Shown in pieces: positions 17,976-27,548 of a stretch of 64,000 bases of DNA. The position numbers were made by a program, and so were the translations under genes. Numbering within the stretch: position 1 is the first letter of the stretch; the number at the start of each line of letters is the position of its first letter. The stretch spans positions 1,860,001-1,924,000 of the forward strand of contig JAHBXF010000001.1 of NCBI GenBank assembly GCA_019636615.1, in the 5' to 3' direction. The stretch comes from Phycisphaeraceae bacterium. GTDB lineage: Bacteria; Planctomycetota; Phycisphaerae; Phycisphaerales; UBA1924. A model generated the notes under the pieces. The model saw only the letters and a list, made by a program, of their open reading frames with translations, searched no databases and was not told the origin of the DNA.

Positions 17976-20737
17976 GGGTTCTCCCCGGGGGTCATGGTTG
18001 TGTTGTGCGGTTCTTCGCCCGGCTCCGGTTGTTCATCGTCCTGTGCGACATTGGTCAGGGCATCCTGAAGATCATTGACGCGGAAGGGCTTGCGCAGCCA
18101 CCGAACACCCGGGAAGTCCGGCGTGTCGTCCAGGGGCAGCAGGTCGCTGATGAACAGGGCCCTGAGCGAGGGATATGTCGCCCGTAACTGTGACAAGAGT
18201 TCTTCCGCGGGGCTGTCGCTGAGGATAGCGTCGGAGACAAGGACATCCGGCACGCGGGCGAGCGTGCCGAACCGGGTTCGGGCGTCGCGCATCGAAGAAG
18301 CCTGGATGGCGTCGTAGTTGAGCGACGAGAGCATCGACGCCACCACGCCGCGCACCAGGGGGCTGTTGAAGACCACCAGCGCCAGCCCGCGCTGCTCGCG
18401 GATCGGCGGAGTCGCGGCGAGCGTTTCGGCGGCATAGACCGGGGCCGCGATGATGGGCAGGAGCACGGTGAATGTTGTGCCTTTGCCCGTCTCAGACTCG
18501 ACACTCACGGTGCCGCCGTGCTCTTGCACGATGCCGTGGATCACCGACAGCCCCAGCCCGGTTCCCTGGCCGCGGGGCTTGGTCGTGAAGAAGGGTTCGA
18601 AGATGCGAGGGAGCACATCGGGCGCGATGCCCGTGCCGTTGTCGCGCACCACGATACGCACAGACGGCTGCGACGTGCGTGGCCGGGGGGCCGGCTCGAC
18701 CGTGATGGCGATGGCGCCGGTGTTATCGATCGCGTCGCGCGCGTTGAGGCCCAGGTTCATGACGACCTGGTGCAGTTGAGACTCGTCCGCGTTCACCCAG
18801 ATATCCGCGGCGCGCGACACATCGCAGGTGAACGCCACCCCGCCCGACAGCGTGCGGCGGAAGAGGCGCGCCGCCGACTCGACGATGGTCGAGAGCCGCA
18901 CGGGGTGCATCTCCGAGCGAGTCTTTCGGGCGAAGGTCAGCAGCGCACTGGCCACGCCGGCCGCCTGACGCGAAGCCTCTTCGACCTGGTCGAGCGACTC
19001 TCGCGCGGGGTGCGATTCATTCAGGCTCGTGCGTGCCAGGCTGGTATACCCGCGGATCGCGGTGAGCAGGTTGTTGAAGTCGTGCGCTACGCCGCTGGCG
19101 AGCATGCCAACGGCTTCCATCTTCTGCGCGTGCCGCAACTGCTCGTCGGCGTCGCGCAGGGCCTGCTCGGTGCGTCGCCGCTGGGTGATGTCGGAGAGCA
19201 TCAGCAGCACCCCGCGGAAGCCCGACGCGTGCTCGCGGATTTCACCCGCCGTGAGCGAGGCCCAGAGTTCGTGGCCGTCCGGCCTCACGAGGCGCAGTTC
19301 GGTGTGCTGGCCCGCGGTGGAGGGCTCTCGTGTGAGCCTCGAAACGGCCTCTTTCCCCGTTTCGTCGAGGAAATCGAGGAAGCACACAGAGCCGAGCGAC
19401 GCGGGGCTCTCGCAGCCGAGCATCTCCGTCAGGCGGCTGTTGCACAGCGTGATGCGCCAGCGGTCGTCGGTCAGGCAGATCGCCTCCTGCGCGGTCTCGA
19501 CCACAAGACGGTACCGCTCTTCGCTCGCGCGCAACTGTTCTTCCACGGCCTTGCGGTCGGTGATGTCGGTGTGCATCACCACGGCGCCGCGCTTGTGATG
19601 GATGGTGATCGGCGCGACGACCATGCGGTACCAGCGTGGGCCGCCCGGGACCGTCATGGCCGCGTATTCGTGCGTGAAGATCTGGCTGCGTCCCTCGATG
19701 ACGGCGCGCATGCCCGGCTGGGTGATCGCCGTTTCGGTGCAGGCCGACTGCGCCGAGAGCGCGACTTCGAAGTAGTCCCGGCCTACGCCGTAGCCCGGTG
19801 CGCTCACGCCGCACATCTGCGAGAAACGCTGCCACGCCGCGTTGACCACAAGTATCCGCCCCTCGTGGTCGACCAGCGCCACGCTCGCGGGCAGGGCGTT
19901 GAGTGTCTCGCTCTGCAACTGAACGGCCTGTGTTCTGGCCGCCTCGGCCTCGCGGAGCGCGTCCTCGGCGCGCAGCCGCTGGGTGATGTCCACCGCCATC
20001 CCGCCCAGGAACGTCGCGCCCGCAGGGTTGGCCACCGGGAAGCGCAGCGTGAAAAGGTCCCGCGGCCCCTGCGGGCACGGAAGCCGCTCTGTGAACTCGA
20101 TGCTGCGCTGTTCGCGGAGCGTCGCGGCGTCGTTCTCTCGCAGCGCCGCGGCGACATCCGCCGGCCACAGTTGCTCGTCGGTCTTGCCCAGCCACGCCCT
20201 GGGCGCGATGCCGAAGAGCGTCTCGAAGAGGAGGTTCGCGAAAACATACCGCCCACGGTCGTCCTTCATGTAGGCCGCCGCGGGGCTGTTGTTCATGAAC
20301 GACTGGAATCGCTCCTCGCTCTCGCGGAGCGCCTGGGCGCTGCGCTGGCGTTCAACAGCGTACCTCACCGAGCGGGCGAGCAACTCGGTGTCGATGCGCC
20401 CTTTGACAAGATAGTCCTGCGCACCCTGACGCACCGACTTGAGGGCCACCGCTTCGTCCGCCTGCCCGCTGAGCACTACGATGGGTGCCCAGGGCGCCGC
20501 GGCGTGGACAACATCAAAGGTCGTCGCGGGGTCAGAGTCCGGCAGGCCGGGGTCGAGAAGCACAACATCCGGCCGCCACCCCGACGATGCCCCAAGCACC
20601 GCCAGAGCGCCGGCAAGCGTGTCGCACGTCCGCAGGTCGGCGCGGATGTTCGGATGGCTCGACAGCAGCACCTCGATGAGGCGGGCGTCCGCCGGGTTGT
20701 CCTCGATCAGCAGAATGGGGATGTGATCGTGAACCAT
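17972..20737 (-). CDS. Hybrid histidine kinase: REC-PAS-PAS-PAS-HisKA-HATPase-REC
   Basis: A soluble 921-aa phosphorelay protein. The first receiver (residues 5-120) has IEDNPAD, acceptor Asp near 62 in LLDPGLP and Lys in VKGR. Three PAS domains follow (about 138-520). HisKA contains GVAHDFNNLLTAI, and the ATPase shows NLGLNARDA, DNGTGI and GTGLGLSV. The last receiver (about 790-905) is degenerate: the acidic pair that holds Mg is replaced by VVFNSP, although VSDAIL and RKPF remain. The start at 20737 precedes MVHDHIPILLIED; upstream in-frame codons to 20869 overlap the previous gene. The downstream regulator overlaps by 4 bases. Confidence 0.9.
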   Translation of the reverse strand: MVHDHIPILLIEDNPADARLIEVLLSSHPNIRADLRTCDTLAGALAVLGASSGWRPDVVLLDPGLPDSDPATTFDVVHAAAPWAPIVVLSGQADEAVALKSVRQGAQDYLVKGRIDTELLARSVRYAVERQRSAQALRESEERFQSFMNNSPAAAYMKDDRGRYVFANLLFETLFGIAPRAWLGKTDEQLWPADVAAALRENDAATLREQRSIEFTERLPCPQGPRDLFTLRFPVANPAGATFLGGMAVDITQRLRAEDALREAEAARTQAVQLQSETLNALPASVALVDHEGRILVVNAAWQRFSQMCGVSAPGYGVGRDYFEVALSAQSACTETAITQPGMRAVIEGRSQIFTHEYAAMTVPGGPRWYRMVVAPITIHHKRGAVVMHTDITDRKAVEEQLRASEERYRLVVETAQEAICLTDDRWRITLCNSRLTEMLGCESPASLGSVCFLDFLDETGKEAVSRLTREPSTAGQHTELRLVRPDGHELWASLTAGEIREHASGFRGVLLMLSDITQRRRTEQALRDADEQLRHAQKMEAVGMLASGVAHDFNNLLTAIRGYTSLARTSLNESHPARESLDQVEEASRQAAGVASALLTFARKTRSEMHPVRLSTIVESAARLFRRTLSGGVAFTCDVSRAADIWVNADESQLHQVVMNLGLNARDAIDNTGAIAITVEPAPRPRTSQPSVRIVVRDNGTGIAPDVLPRIFEPFFTTKPRGQGTGLGLSVIHGIVQEHGGTVSVESETGKGTTFTVLLPIIAAPVYAAETLAATPPIREQRGLALVVFNSPLVRGVVASMLSSLNYDAIQASSMRDARTRFGTLARVPDVLVSDAILSDSPAEELLSQLRATYPSLRALFISDLLPLDDTPDFPGVRWLRKPFRVNDLQDALTNVAQDDEQPEPGEEPHNTTMTPGENP

Positions 20738-20838
20738 GGGCTGACCGGCGAAACCACCCGGTGTGCACGCCCGGAGATCAGGCAGAGCACCCGCTGATGA
20801 TATCGAAGGATCCGGTTCGGAACACCCGCGGAAATAGG

Positions 20839-21303
20839 TTATTTCAGTCCGTTGGAGAGGGGGAGGCACACCCTCCCCAGCCAGAACTCTTCGATCGAGC
20901 GAACGGTCTCGACGATCGCGTCAAGGCTCGATGGCTTCACCACGAAGCAGTTGGCCAGCAGGTCGTAGCAGGCGTTCACGTCCTGAACGCTGCTCGACGA
21001 GGTCAGCACAATCACGGGGATGCGTCGCAGCCTGCTGTCACCCTTGATCTCAGCCAGCACCTCCTGGCCGTCCTTGCGGGGCAGGTTAAGGTCCAGCAGG
21101 ATCAGCGCCGGCGTCGGTGCGGCCTCGTACGGCCCGGCACGACGGAGATACTCGACCGCGGCCTCGCCGTCTTCGACCACGCTGATCCGGCAGTGCATGT
21201 GCGTTGCCTTGAAGACTTCGCACGTCAGACGTACGTCGGCGGGGTTGTCTTCGACGAGCAGGATATCGATGGGTTCGTGTTCATCCTCACGCGACCAGAG
21301 CAT
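20839..21303 (-). CDS. Single-domain response regulator (Rcp1-like)
   Basis: A 154-aa receiver without output domain. LLVEDNPADVRL gives the acidic pocket, LLDLNLPRKDG carries the acceptor Asp, VLTSSSS the switch Thr/Ser, and FVVKPSS the Lys. The motif set PADVRL and NLPRKDG is typical of Rcp1-type regulators that pair with bacteriophytochrome-like or PAS kinases. It begins 3 bases after the large MASE1 kinase and precedes the hybrid kinase by 101 bases, so it probably shuttles phosphate between the two. Confidence 0.9.
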   Translation of the reverse strand: MLWSREDEHEPIDILLVEDNPADVRLTCEVFKATHMHCRISVVEDGEAAVEYLRRAGPYEAAPTPALILLDLNLPRKDGQEVLAEIKGDSRLRRIPVIVLTSSSSVQDVNACYDLLANCFVVKPSSLDAIVETVRSIEEFWLGRVCLPLSNGLK

Positions 21304-21306
21304 GCT

Positions 21307-24300
21307 TCATCCTCCTGTCAAACCAGCCTCCTGGAGTGTGTTGGGCGGCGTCGCCGGCGCGGGCGAAGCGGCCGCGGGAACGGTAAAACTGAACGTGCTC
21401 CCCTGCTGGGGTGTGCTCTCAAAGGTGATCTGCCCGCCCATGTCCTCGACGATCCGGCGACAGATTGTCAGCCCGATCCCGTTGCCGGCATACTGGCTCC
21501 TGGGGTTCAATCGCTGGAACATGTGAAAGACCCGGTCGCGGTGCTTGGGATCGATGCCGATGCCGTTGTCGCTCACCGAGATCTTCCAGCCGCCCGCGTC
21601 GGCCTCTGCTCGCACGACGACTTCGGGGGGGGTATTCGGCCGCCGGAACTTGATCGCGTTGCCGATGAGGTTCTGAAACACCAGCGTCAGGTGCGTGCTG
21701 TCCGCCAGGATCGATTCGGGCAGGTTTTCCACGCGCACCACCGCCCCAGACTCGGTCACCGAGGCGTGGAGGTTTGCCAGCGCACGCTCGGCGGCCGCGC
21801 GTGCGCTCACCGGCGCCAGAGTGCGTGGCCCGCTGCTCACGCGTGAGTAGGTCAGCAGGTCGTCGATCAGCCGGCGCATCCGCTCGGCCCCCTCCACCGC
21901 GAAGGCGATGAACTCGTCCGCGTCCGAGTCCAGTTTGCCCGAATACCGCTGCGAGAGCAGTTGGGTGAACGAGATCACCATCCGCAGAGGTTCCTGGAGA
22001 TCGTGGCTCGCCACATAGGCAAACCGCTCCAGTTCCGCGTTGCTGCGGGCCAGTTCGCGGGCGTGCCGCGAGAGTTCTTCCCGCGCCCTGGCCCGCTCGG
22101 TCACGTCTGTGACAAACCCCACCAGTTGGGCCCCGCGGCCCCCATCCCCCGGAACGAGCCGCGCCGTGTCCTCGACGGTGATGTACGTGCCGTCAGCGTG
22201 CCGCACCCGGTATTCGAGGTTCGGCCTGTGATCGCCCGCCGTCGCGGCGTTTCTGGCGGCCTGATATGTGGTGAGATCATCGGGATGAACACGGGCCTCC
22301 CACGCACCCAGCGTGGAGAGCGAATCCGCCGGAAGGCCGAAGATCGGCTCGCAAGGCGCGCCCCAGCGCACCAGGTCTGTATCGGTATCGAGTTCGTACA
22401 CGAGTTGTCGGCTGGCCGCCGACGCGGTTTCGTACCGCGCTTTCCACTCGGCGATGGCCGCCTGCGTGCGTCGGCGCTCGGTGATGTCGCGGATCAGGCA
22501 GAGCATGCGCGGCCCCTGCCCGCTCGCGACCACCGTGGCGTTGATCTCCACGGGTGTCACGCGCCCGGATCGATCTACATAGTCAACCTCAAAGCCGCGG
22601 ATTGACCCCTGTTTGCCGGCCAGCCTGATCGCCGTGTTGTTGCGTTCGGTGTCCGCCGGGGATGTCCATTCCAGCGGCGTGCGCCCCAGGATCTCATCGA
22701 GCGACTGGTGCCCGCTGAGTTGCACGTACCTCTGATTCGCGTCGAGCACCGTGCCGTCCAGGCCGATCACCAGATACCCCGTGTCCGTCGTTTCCACCAG
22801 CAGCCGGTACTTCTCGGCGTTCTCGAGCACCAGTTCTTCCGCCAGGCGACGGTCGGTGATGTCGCTCAGCGAGCCGGCCATGCGCACCGCGCGGCCCTGG
22901 TCGTTCCACACCGCCTGCCCCTTGGCACGGAACCATCGGTAGTGACCGTCGCGGTGGAGGTGCCGATACTCGATGTCGTACTGCGATTTTTTCTCGAGAT
23001 GTTGATTGAGGTGCTCAAGCACTTTCTCCCGGTCGTCCGGGTGAACCATCCGCTCCCACTCGGCGAAAGACGGCGTGAGTCGCTGGTCAGGATCGCCGAG
23101 GATGTCGTGGTACCGGGGAGACCAGTAAATCTCGCCGGTTTCCATGTTCCAGTCCCACAGGCCGTCGTTGCTGGCCTTGAGCACCAGCGCCAGCCGTTCC
23201 TCGCTCGCACGAAGGTCTTCCTGCGCTTTGACGCGCGCCGTCACGTCGGTCACCAGCGAGAGCACTTTGCTGGGGCGTCCCTGCCCGTCGACCAGCACCG
23301 AGTTGATCCACTCGCACGAGATGCTGCGGCCGTCCTTCGTGTTGTTGCGGTTGAAAGACGACACCGACTTCTGCCCCACCGTGGGCAGCGAGTCGAAGAC
23401 CCGCTCGACATGGCCCCGATCATCGCTGTGGATGACCGGAAACTCGAACGGGTGTTTGCCCACCACTTCCTCGGCGCTCCAGCCGAAGATCTTCTCGGCG
23501 AACCCTGTCCATCGCGTGATGCGGAAGTTGCGGTCCATCTCCACAACCCCGAACGGGCAGTTGTTCAGCAGCGTGTTCAGGTCGGAGAGGGCCTCCCGCA
23601 GCGATGCCTCGGCCTGCTCGCGTGCCGCCTCGGCCCGCCGGGTTTCTGTGATGTCGCGGGCCAGCACGAGCCTGGCGTCGGGGCCGATGCTGCGCATCGG
23701 GCTCGAGGTGATCTCAACCTCGATCAGGTCCCCGTTCTTGCGGCGGTGCACCCATACGCCGCTGCGCCTGACCGACGATGGCATTTCGCTGATGCTCTCG
23801 ATCAGCCGCTCGGCGTCTTCCGCCGGGCGGATGTCCGTGATCTTCATCGCGAGAAACTCGTCCCGCGTATACCCGTACTGCATGAGCGCCATCTGGTTCA
23901 CATCCAGGAACCCGAGCGTCTGCCTGTCGTACACCCACATCGGCTGGGGCGCATCCGCGAAGAGAATGCGGTACCGGTGCTCGCTCGCGGCCAGTTCGCT
24001 CTCGGCCGCCAGCCGCTGATCCGACAGCGAGCCCAGCAGCAGCGAAGAGATCGACGCGATCATCATGAACGCCTGAAGGTCAAGGATCTTCGGGTCGCTC
24101 ACGTTGAGCATTTTCGCGATGATCATCGTCGCGGTATTGATCACCGACATGCACACGATCGCGCCCACCAGCCCCCGCCGCATGATGATCCACACCAGCG
24201 GCAGGATCATCATGTAATACGTGTGCACAAACTCACGGCCGCGCCACAGAAATGTCGCCCACAGCGAGAAGGCCACCGCCAGGCCCTGCAAACCCAGTTC

Positions 24301-24930
24301 CAGCGCGTTGGCGGGGGAGGCAAGCCCGCGGAGCGCCGCGGCAAACCCATCGCTCCGTTTCCACCGCAGCACCAGCGTCGCCATCGGCACCACGGTCAGG
24401 ATGCCGATGGCCGCGATGGCCCAGTAATGGAAAAACGCCGATCGAAACTGCGATTCACTGATGGCCTGAAACCGCGAGTGCATCAGCGTGCTCAGCAGCG
24501 CCGAGGGCAGCGGTGTCGCCAGCGCACACACGCCCAGCCATGTTGCGCTGCGCAGGTTCGGCAGCGCGGGATCAACCTTCAGCCAGCGGCGCAGCACCAC
24601 CCCGGACGCGACGTACGTCCCGGTGACCACGATGGCATGCCAGTATGACCACGGCCCGGGCAACCCGCCATGACGGGCGTACGCGTGCCAGGCCATCTCT
24701 CCCAGCACGGCGACAAACACCGCCGGCGCGACCCGCCACCCCAGAAACAGGCCCGCAACAAAGATCAACCCCGCCGCGGGGTTCCACATGCTGACGTCAC
24801 GCCCGGTCTGCAGGCTGTGCGACACGACCCGCAGCCCCGCGTACGCGGCCACAAAGACCAGGCTCCACGCGGCGACGCGCCAGCCGTCTCCTCTCGCGGT
24901 CGGCTTGATGAACGGTCGGTCATCTGCCAT
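21307..24930 (-). CDS. MASE1 membrane histidine kinase with five PAS domains
   Basis: A 1207-aa sensor kinase. Residues 15-320 form a MASE1-type membrane module of about eight hydrophobic helices, with the SMWNPAAGLIF motif. Five PAS/PAC units follow (about 320-960); the third has the PAS_3 pattern DGLWDWNMETGEIYWSP. HisKA contains RFAYVASHDLQEPLRMV, the SHDLQEPL type seen in phytochrome-like kinases, and the ATPase has NLIGNAIKFR, DNGIGID and GNGIGLTICRRIV. There is no receiver, so it should signal through the adjacent Rcp1-like protein 3 bases downstream. It starts 33 bases after the cysteine desulfurase gene. The ligand is unknown. Confidence 0.92.
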   Translation of the reverse strand: MADDRPFIKPTARGDGWRVAAWSLVFVAAYAGLRVVSHSLQTGRDVSMWNPAAGLIFVAGLFLGWRVAPAVFVAVLGEMAWHAYARHGGLPGPWSYWHAIVVTGTYVASGVVLRRWLKVDPALPNLRSATWLGVCALATPLPSALLSTLMHSRFQAISESQFRSAFFHYWAIAAIGILTVVPMATLVLRWKRSDGFAAALRGLASPANALELGLQGLAVAFSLWATFLWRGREFVHTYYMMILPLVWIIMRRGLVGAIVCMSVINTATMIIAKMLNVSDPKILDLQAFMMIASISSLLLGSLSDQRLAAESELAASEHRYRILFADAPQPMWVYDRQTLGFLDVNQMALMQYGYTRDEFLAMKITDIRPAEDAERLIESISEMPSSVRRSGVWVHRRKNGDLIEVEITSSPMRSIGPDARLVLARDITETRRAEAAREQAEASLREALSDLNTLLNNCPFGVVEMDRNFRITRWTGFAEKIFGWSAEEVVGKHPFEFPVIHSDDRGHVERVFDSLPTVGQKSVSSFNRNNTKDGRSISCEWINSVLVDGQGRPSKVLSLVTDVTARVKAQEDLRASEERLALVLKASNDGLWDWNMETGEIYWSPRYHDILGDPDQRLTPSFAEWERMVHPDDREKVLEHLNQHLEKKSQYDIEYRHLHRDGHYRWFRAKGQAVWNDQGRAVRMAGSLSDITDRRLAEELVLENAEKYRLLVETTDTGYLVIGLDGTVLDANQRYVQLSGHQSLDEILGRTPLEWTSPADTERNNTAIRLAGKQGSIRGFEVDYVDRSGRVTPVEINATVVASGQGPRMLCLIRDITERRRTQAAIAEWKARYETASAASRQLVYELDTDTDLVRWGAPCEPIFGLPADSLSTLGAWEARVHPDDLTTYQAARNAATAGDHRPNLEYRVRHADGTYITVEDTARLVPGDGGRGAQLVGFVTDVTERARAREELSRHARELARSNAELERFAYVASHDLQEPLRMVISFTQLLSQRYSGKLDSDADEFIAFAVEGAERMRRLIDDLLTYSRVSSGPRTLAPVSARAAAERALANLHASVTESGAVVRVENLPESILADSTHLTLVFQNLIGNAIKFRRPNTPPEVVVRAEADAGGWKISVSDNGIGIDPKHRDRVFHMFQRLNPRSQYAGNGIGLTICRRIVEDMGGQITFESTPQQGSTFSFTVPAAASPAPATPPNTLQEAGLTGG

Positions 24931-24963
24931 ATCAACGTCCCGGCTGCGACAACAATCGGGCCA

Positions 24964-26211
24964 TCACGGGCCGCGCTCGTCATGCCGCGTCACGTCCACC
25001 CGTAGGGCCCGCTGGAGTGATGCTATCACCTCCGCGACGGTCGCGATGGCCCTGTCGATCTCCTCCCCCGTTGTGTCGCGTGACAGGCTCAGCCGCACCG
25101 ACCCGTGCGCCAGGCGGGCGGGGATGCCCATCGCCAGCAGCACCGGGGAGGGTTCAAGAGACCCGCTGCTGCACGCCGCGCCGGCCGAGGCGCACACACC
25201 CCGCTCGCTCAGCGAGAGCAAGATCGCTTCCGCCTCCAGCCCGGGAAAGGCGATGTTGGTTGTGTTCCACAGCCGCTGCGCGTTCTCGCGCGGCCGGTTC
25301 ACCACCGCACCGGGCACCGCCGACACAATCCCCTCCTCCAGCCGGTCGCGCAGCACCCCAAGGGCCTCACGCCTTCCTGCATCGCTCAGCCAGGCCGCGG
25401 CCTCTTCCGCCGCCGCCGCGAACCCCGCGATGCCCGCGACGTTTTCCGTGCCCCCGCGTCGGCCGAGTTCCTGCGAGCCCGGCACCGGCGGCCGAAGGCG
25501 AACGCCCTGCCGCACCCACAGCGCGCCAACCCCCTTGGGCCCGTGAAACTTGTGAGCCGAAACCGAGAGCAGGTCGCAGGGCAGGTGCGAGCCGCCCGTG
25601 TGAGAAGCCGCACGCGGGGTGTCGGCCCCGGTAACGCTGGGCGCCTTGCCCACCCATTGCACACCGTCGCAGTGCAGCGCAATCGCCCGTTCGCGGCACA
25701 GCCGGTGCACCTCTTCGACAGGTTGAATCACCCCTGTCTCGTTGTTCACCCATTGAATCGACACCAGCGCCGTCTCCGCGGTCAGCAGGTTCGTCAGTGC
25801 GTTCAGGTCAATCACGCCCCCTTCAAGCAGCGGGGCCGTGCACACCTCAACCCGACCTTCTTTGGCCATCTGCTCCAGCGTGTGCGAGACCGCGGCGTGC
25901 TCGATGCCCGTCGTCACCACGCGAGCGAGGGAAGGCGAAGGCCCGCGCCGTGCGCTGTACCAGGCGTCGGTCACCCCGCGGAGGGCCAGCGAGATCGATT
26001 CGGTTCCCCCGGATGTAAAAGTGATCTCCCGGGGGCGCACCCCCAGCAGGTCGGCCACGGCACGCCGGCCACGCTCGACCATCGCGCGGGCGTCTTGCCC
26101 CGGGCGATGGATCGAGGACGGGTTGGCCCAGTGATCCCGCAGGCACGCCGCCACCGCGGCGACGGCGGCATCGCACGGGCGGGTCGTGGCGTTGTTGTCG
26201 AGATAGATCAT
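24964..26211 (-). CDS. Cysteine desulfurase (NifS/IscS type)
   Basis: PLP enzyme that takes sulfur from L-cysteine for Fe-S cluster or tRNA thiolation. MIYLDNNATTRP is the classic start; TSGGTESI binds PLP phosphate; the PLP lysine lies in SVSAHKFHGPKGVGAL; the catalytic Cys sits in the loop GAACSSGSLEPS, which marks group I desulfurases. Length 415 aa is slightly above IscS because of a short extra segment (RAASHTGGSHLP) before the PLP lysine. No iscU, nifU or scaffold gene is next to it. It is instead the first gene of a run of signalling genes. TACACT at 26233-26228 on the minus strand is a plausible -10 box. Confidence 0.92.
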   Translation of the reverse strand: MIYLDNNATTRPCDAAVAAVAACLRDHWANPSSIHRPGQDARAMVERGRRAVADLLGVRPREITFTSGGTESISLALRGVTDAWYSARRGPSPSLARVVTTGIEHAAVSHTLEQMAKEGRVEVCTAPLLEGGVIDLNALTNLLTAETALVSIQWVNNETGVIQPVEEVHRLCRERAIALHCDGVQWVGKAPSVTGADTPRAASHTGGSHLPCDLLSVSAHKFHGPKGVGALWVRQGVRLRPPVPGSQELGRRGGTENVAGIAGFAAAAEEAAAWLSDAGRREALGVLRDRLEEGIVSAVPGAVVNRPRENAQRLWNTTNIAFPGLEAEAILLSLSERGVCASAGAACSSGSLEPSPVLLAMGIPARLAHGSVRLSLSRDTTGEEIDRAIATVAEVIASLQRALRVDVTRHDERGP

Positions 26212-26253
26212 CGGGGCTCTGGCGGAAAGTGTAACGGGCGGGGCGGTCGTCCA

Positions 26254-26259
26254 TACCCT
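26254..26259 (+). promoter_or_regulatory. Probable -10 box of the aminotransferase gene (leaderless)
   Basis: TACCCT ends 5 bases before the ATG at 26265. There is no Shine-Dalgarno sequence in between, so translation probably starts at the 5' end of the mRNA. No good -35 box was found. Confidence 0.35.
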
Positions 26260-26264
26260 CGTGC

Positions 26265-27530
26265 ATGCTGAATATGCGTCTGGCCCCCCGCGTCGTCAAC
26301 CTCAAGCCCTCGGTGACGGTCGCCTTCATGAACCGCGCCAAGACGATGAAGGCTCAGGGGCTCGACGTGCTCAGTTTCGCCGCCGGGGAGCCCGACTTTG
26401 ATACCCCGCAGAAAATCAAGGACGCCGCCATCCAGGCCCTCCAGGCCGGCCAGACGAAGTACATGCCCACGATGGGCGACGCGCAGACGCGCCAGGTCAT
26501 CGCGGACAAGTTCGAGCGAGAGAACGGCATCCGAGGCCTCACCCCCGAGCACATCGGCATCTCCTCCGGCGGCAAACACGCGCTCTATGTCGTCTGCCAT
26601 GTTCTCTTCGACATCCCCGAGCCGGGCCAGCCCGCGTGGGAGTGCGTGCTGCCGGTCCCCGCCTGGGTGAGTTACGCGCCCATCGTCGAACTGGCCGGCG
26701 GCCGGGTCGTCGAGGTGCCCACCACCGTCGAAACAGGCTTCAAGGCCACCGCCGCGCAGATCCGCGCCGCCATCACCCCGCAGACACGCATGGTGGTGCT
26801 CAACTCGCCCAGCAACCCCTGCGGCACGATGTACACGCCCGACGAACTCCGGCAGATCGCGCGTGTCTGCGACGAGGCGGCACGAACCATCGCCCCGGAC
26901 CTGGTCATTCTTTCAGACGAGTTGTACGAAAAGATCATCTACGGCGGCATCGAACACTTCTCCATCGGCAGTGTGCCCGAGGTCGCCGAGCGCACCGTCA
27001 CGCTCAATGGGCTCTCCAAGGCCTACGGCATGACCGGGTGGCGTGTGGGGTACACCTGCATGCCCGGGGCCTTCGGGCTCAAACTCACCTCCGCGATGGC
27101 AACCCTCCAGGGGCAGATGTCCACCAACATCACCAGTTTCGTCTACCCCGCCATCCGCACCGCCCTCACCGAGTGCGCCGCGGAGGTTGAAGAGATGCGC
27201 CGCGCCTTCGCCGGGCGAGCCGAGGTCGCCAACGCCCGGCTCGCGAGAATCCCCGGCGTCAAGAACGCCCGGGCCACCGGCGCTTTCTACGCCTTCCCCG
27301 ATGTCTCTTCATACTTCGGCGCTGTCAGCCCCGGCGGCAGGAAGATCAACTCGGCGCTGGACCTGTGCGAGGCGCTCCTGGCCGAGGCGCTCGTGGCCTT
27401 CGTCCCCGGCGAAGACTTCGGCGGCTGCGGCGCACGCCACGTGCGCATCTCCTTCGCGTGCGGCGAAGCGCAGATCAACGCCGGCATCGACCGCTTCGAG
27501 GCCTTCCTCGGCGCGCTCCGGCGAGGCTGA
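26265..27530 (+). CDS. Class I/II aminotransferase (aspartate aminotransferase Ib type)
   Basis: A 421-aa PLP aminotransferase. Ib-subgroup features are the N-terminal FAAGEPDFDTP, YMPTMGDAQTR, the NSPSNPCGTMYT PLP segment, SDELYEKIIY, and PLP-lysine motif NGLSKAYGMTGWRVGY. The C-terminal substrate Arg is in VRISFAC. Aspartate is the likely amino donor with 2-oxoglutarate, but related enzymes use other substrates. It has 40 extra residues compared with the usual 390, spread over several loops. It is divergent from the cysteine desulfurase with 53 bases between starts, and is convergent with the lipoprotein gene. Confidence 0.88.
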   Translation: MLNMRLAPRVVNLKPSVTVAFMNRAKTMKAQGLDVLSFAAGEPDFDTPQKIKDAAIQALQAGQTKYMPTMGDAQTRQVIADKFERENGIRGLTPEHIGISSGGKHALYVVCHVLFDIPEPGQPAWECVLPVPAWVSYAPIVELAGGRVVEVPTTVETGFKATAAQIRAAITPQTRMVVLNSPSNPCGTMYTPDELRQIARVCDEAARTIAPDLVILSDELYEKIIYGGIEHFSIGSVPEVAERTVTLNGLSKAYGMTGWRVGYTCMPGAFGLKLTSAMATLQGQMSTNITSFVYPAIRTALTECAAEVEEMRRAFAGRAEVANARLARIPGVKNARATGAFYAFPDVSSYFGAVSPGGRKINSALDLCEALLAEALVAFVPGEDFGGCGARHVRISFACGEAQINAGIDRFEAFLGALRRG

Positions 27531-27548
27531 CGCACACCCGTGATGCCT

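Noticed and set aside
18518..20797. Open frame on the plus strand across the hybrid kinase (759 codons)
   Set aside because: Antisense to clear REC/PAS/HisKA domains, composition typical of antisense frames.
22708..24648. Open frame on the plus strand across the MASE1 kinase (646 codons)
   Set aside because: Antisense to five PAS domains and a membrane module; no protein-like features.
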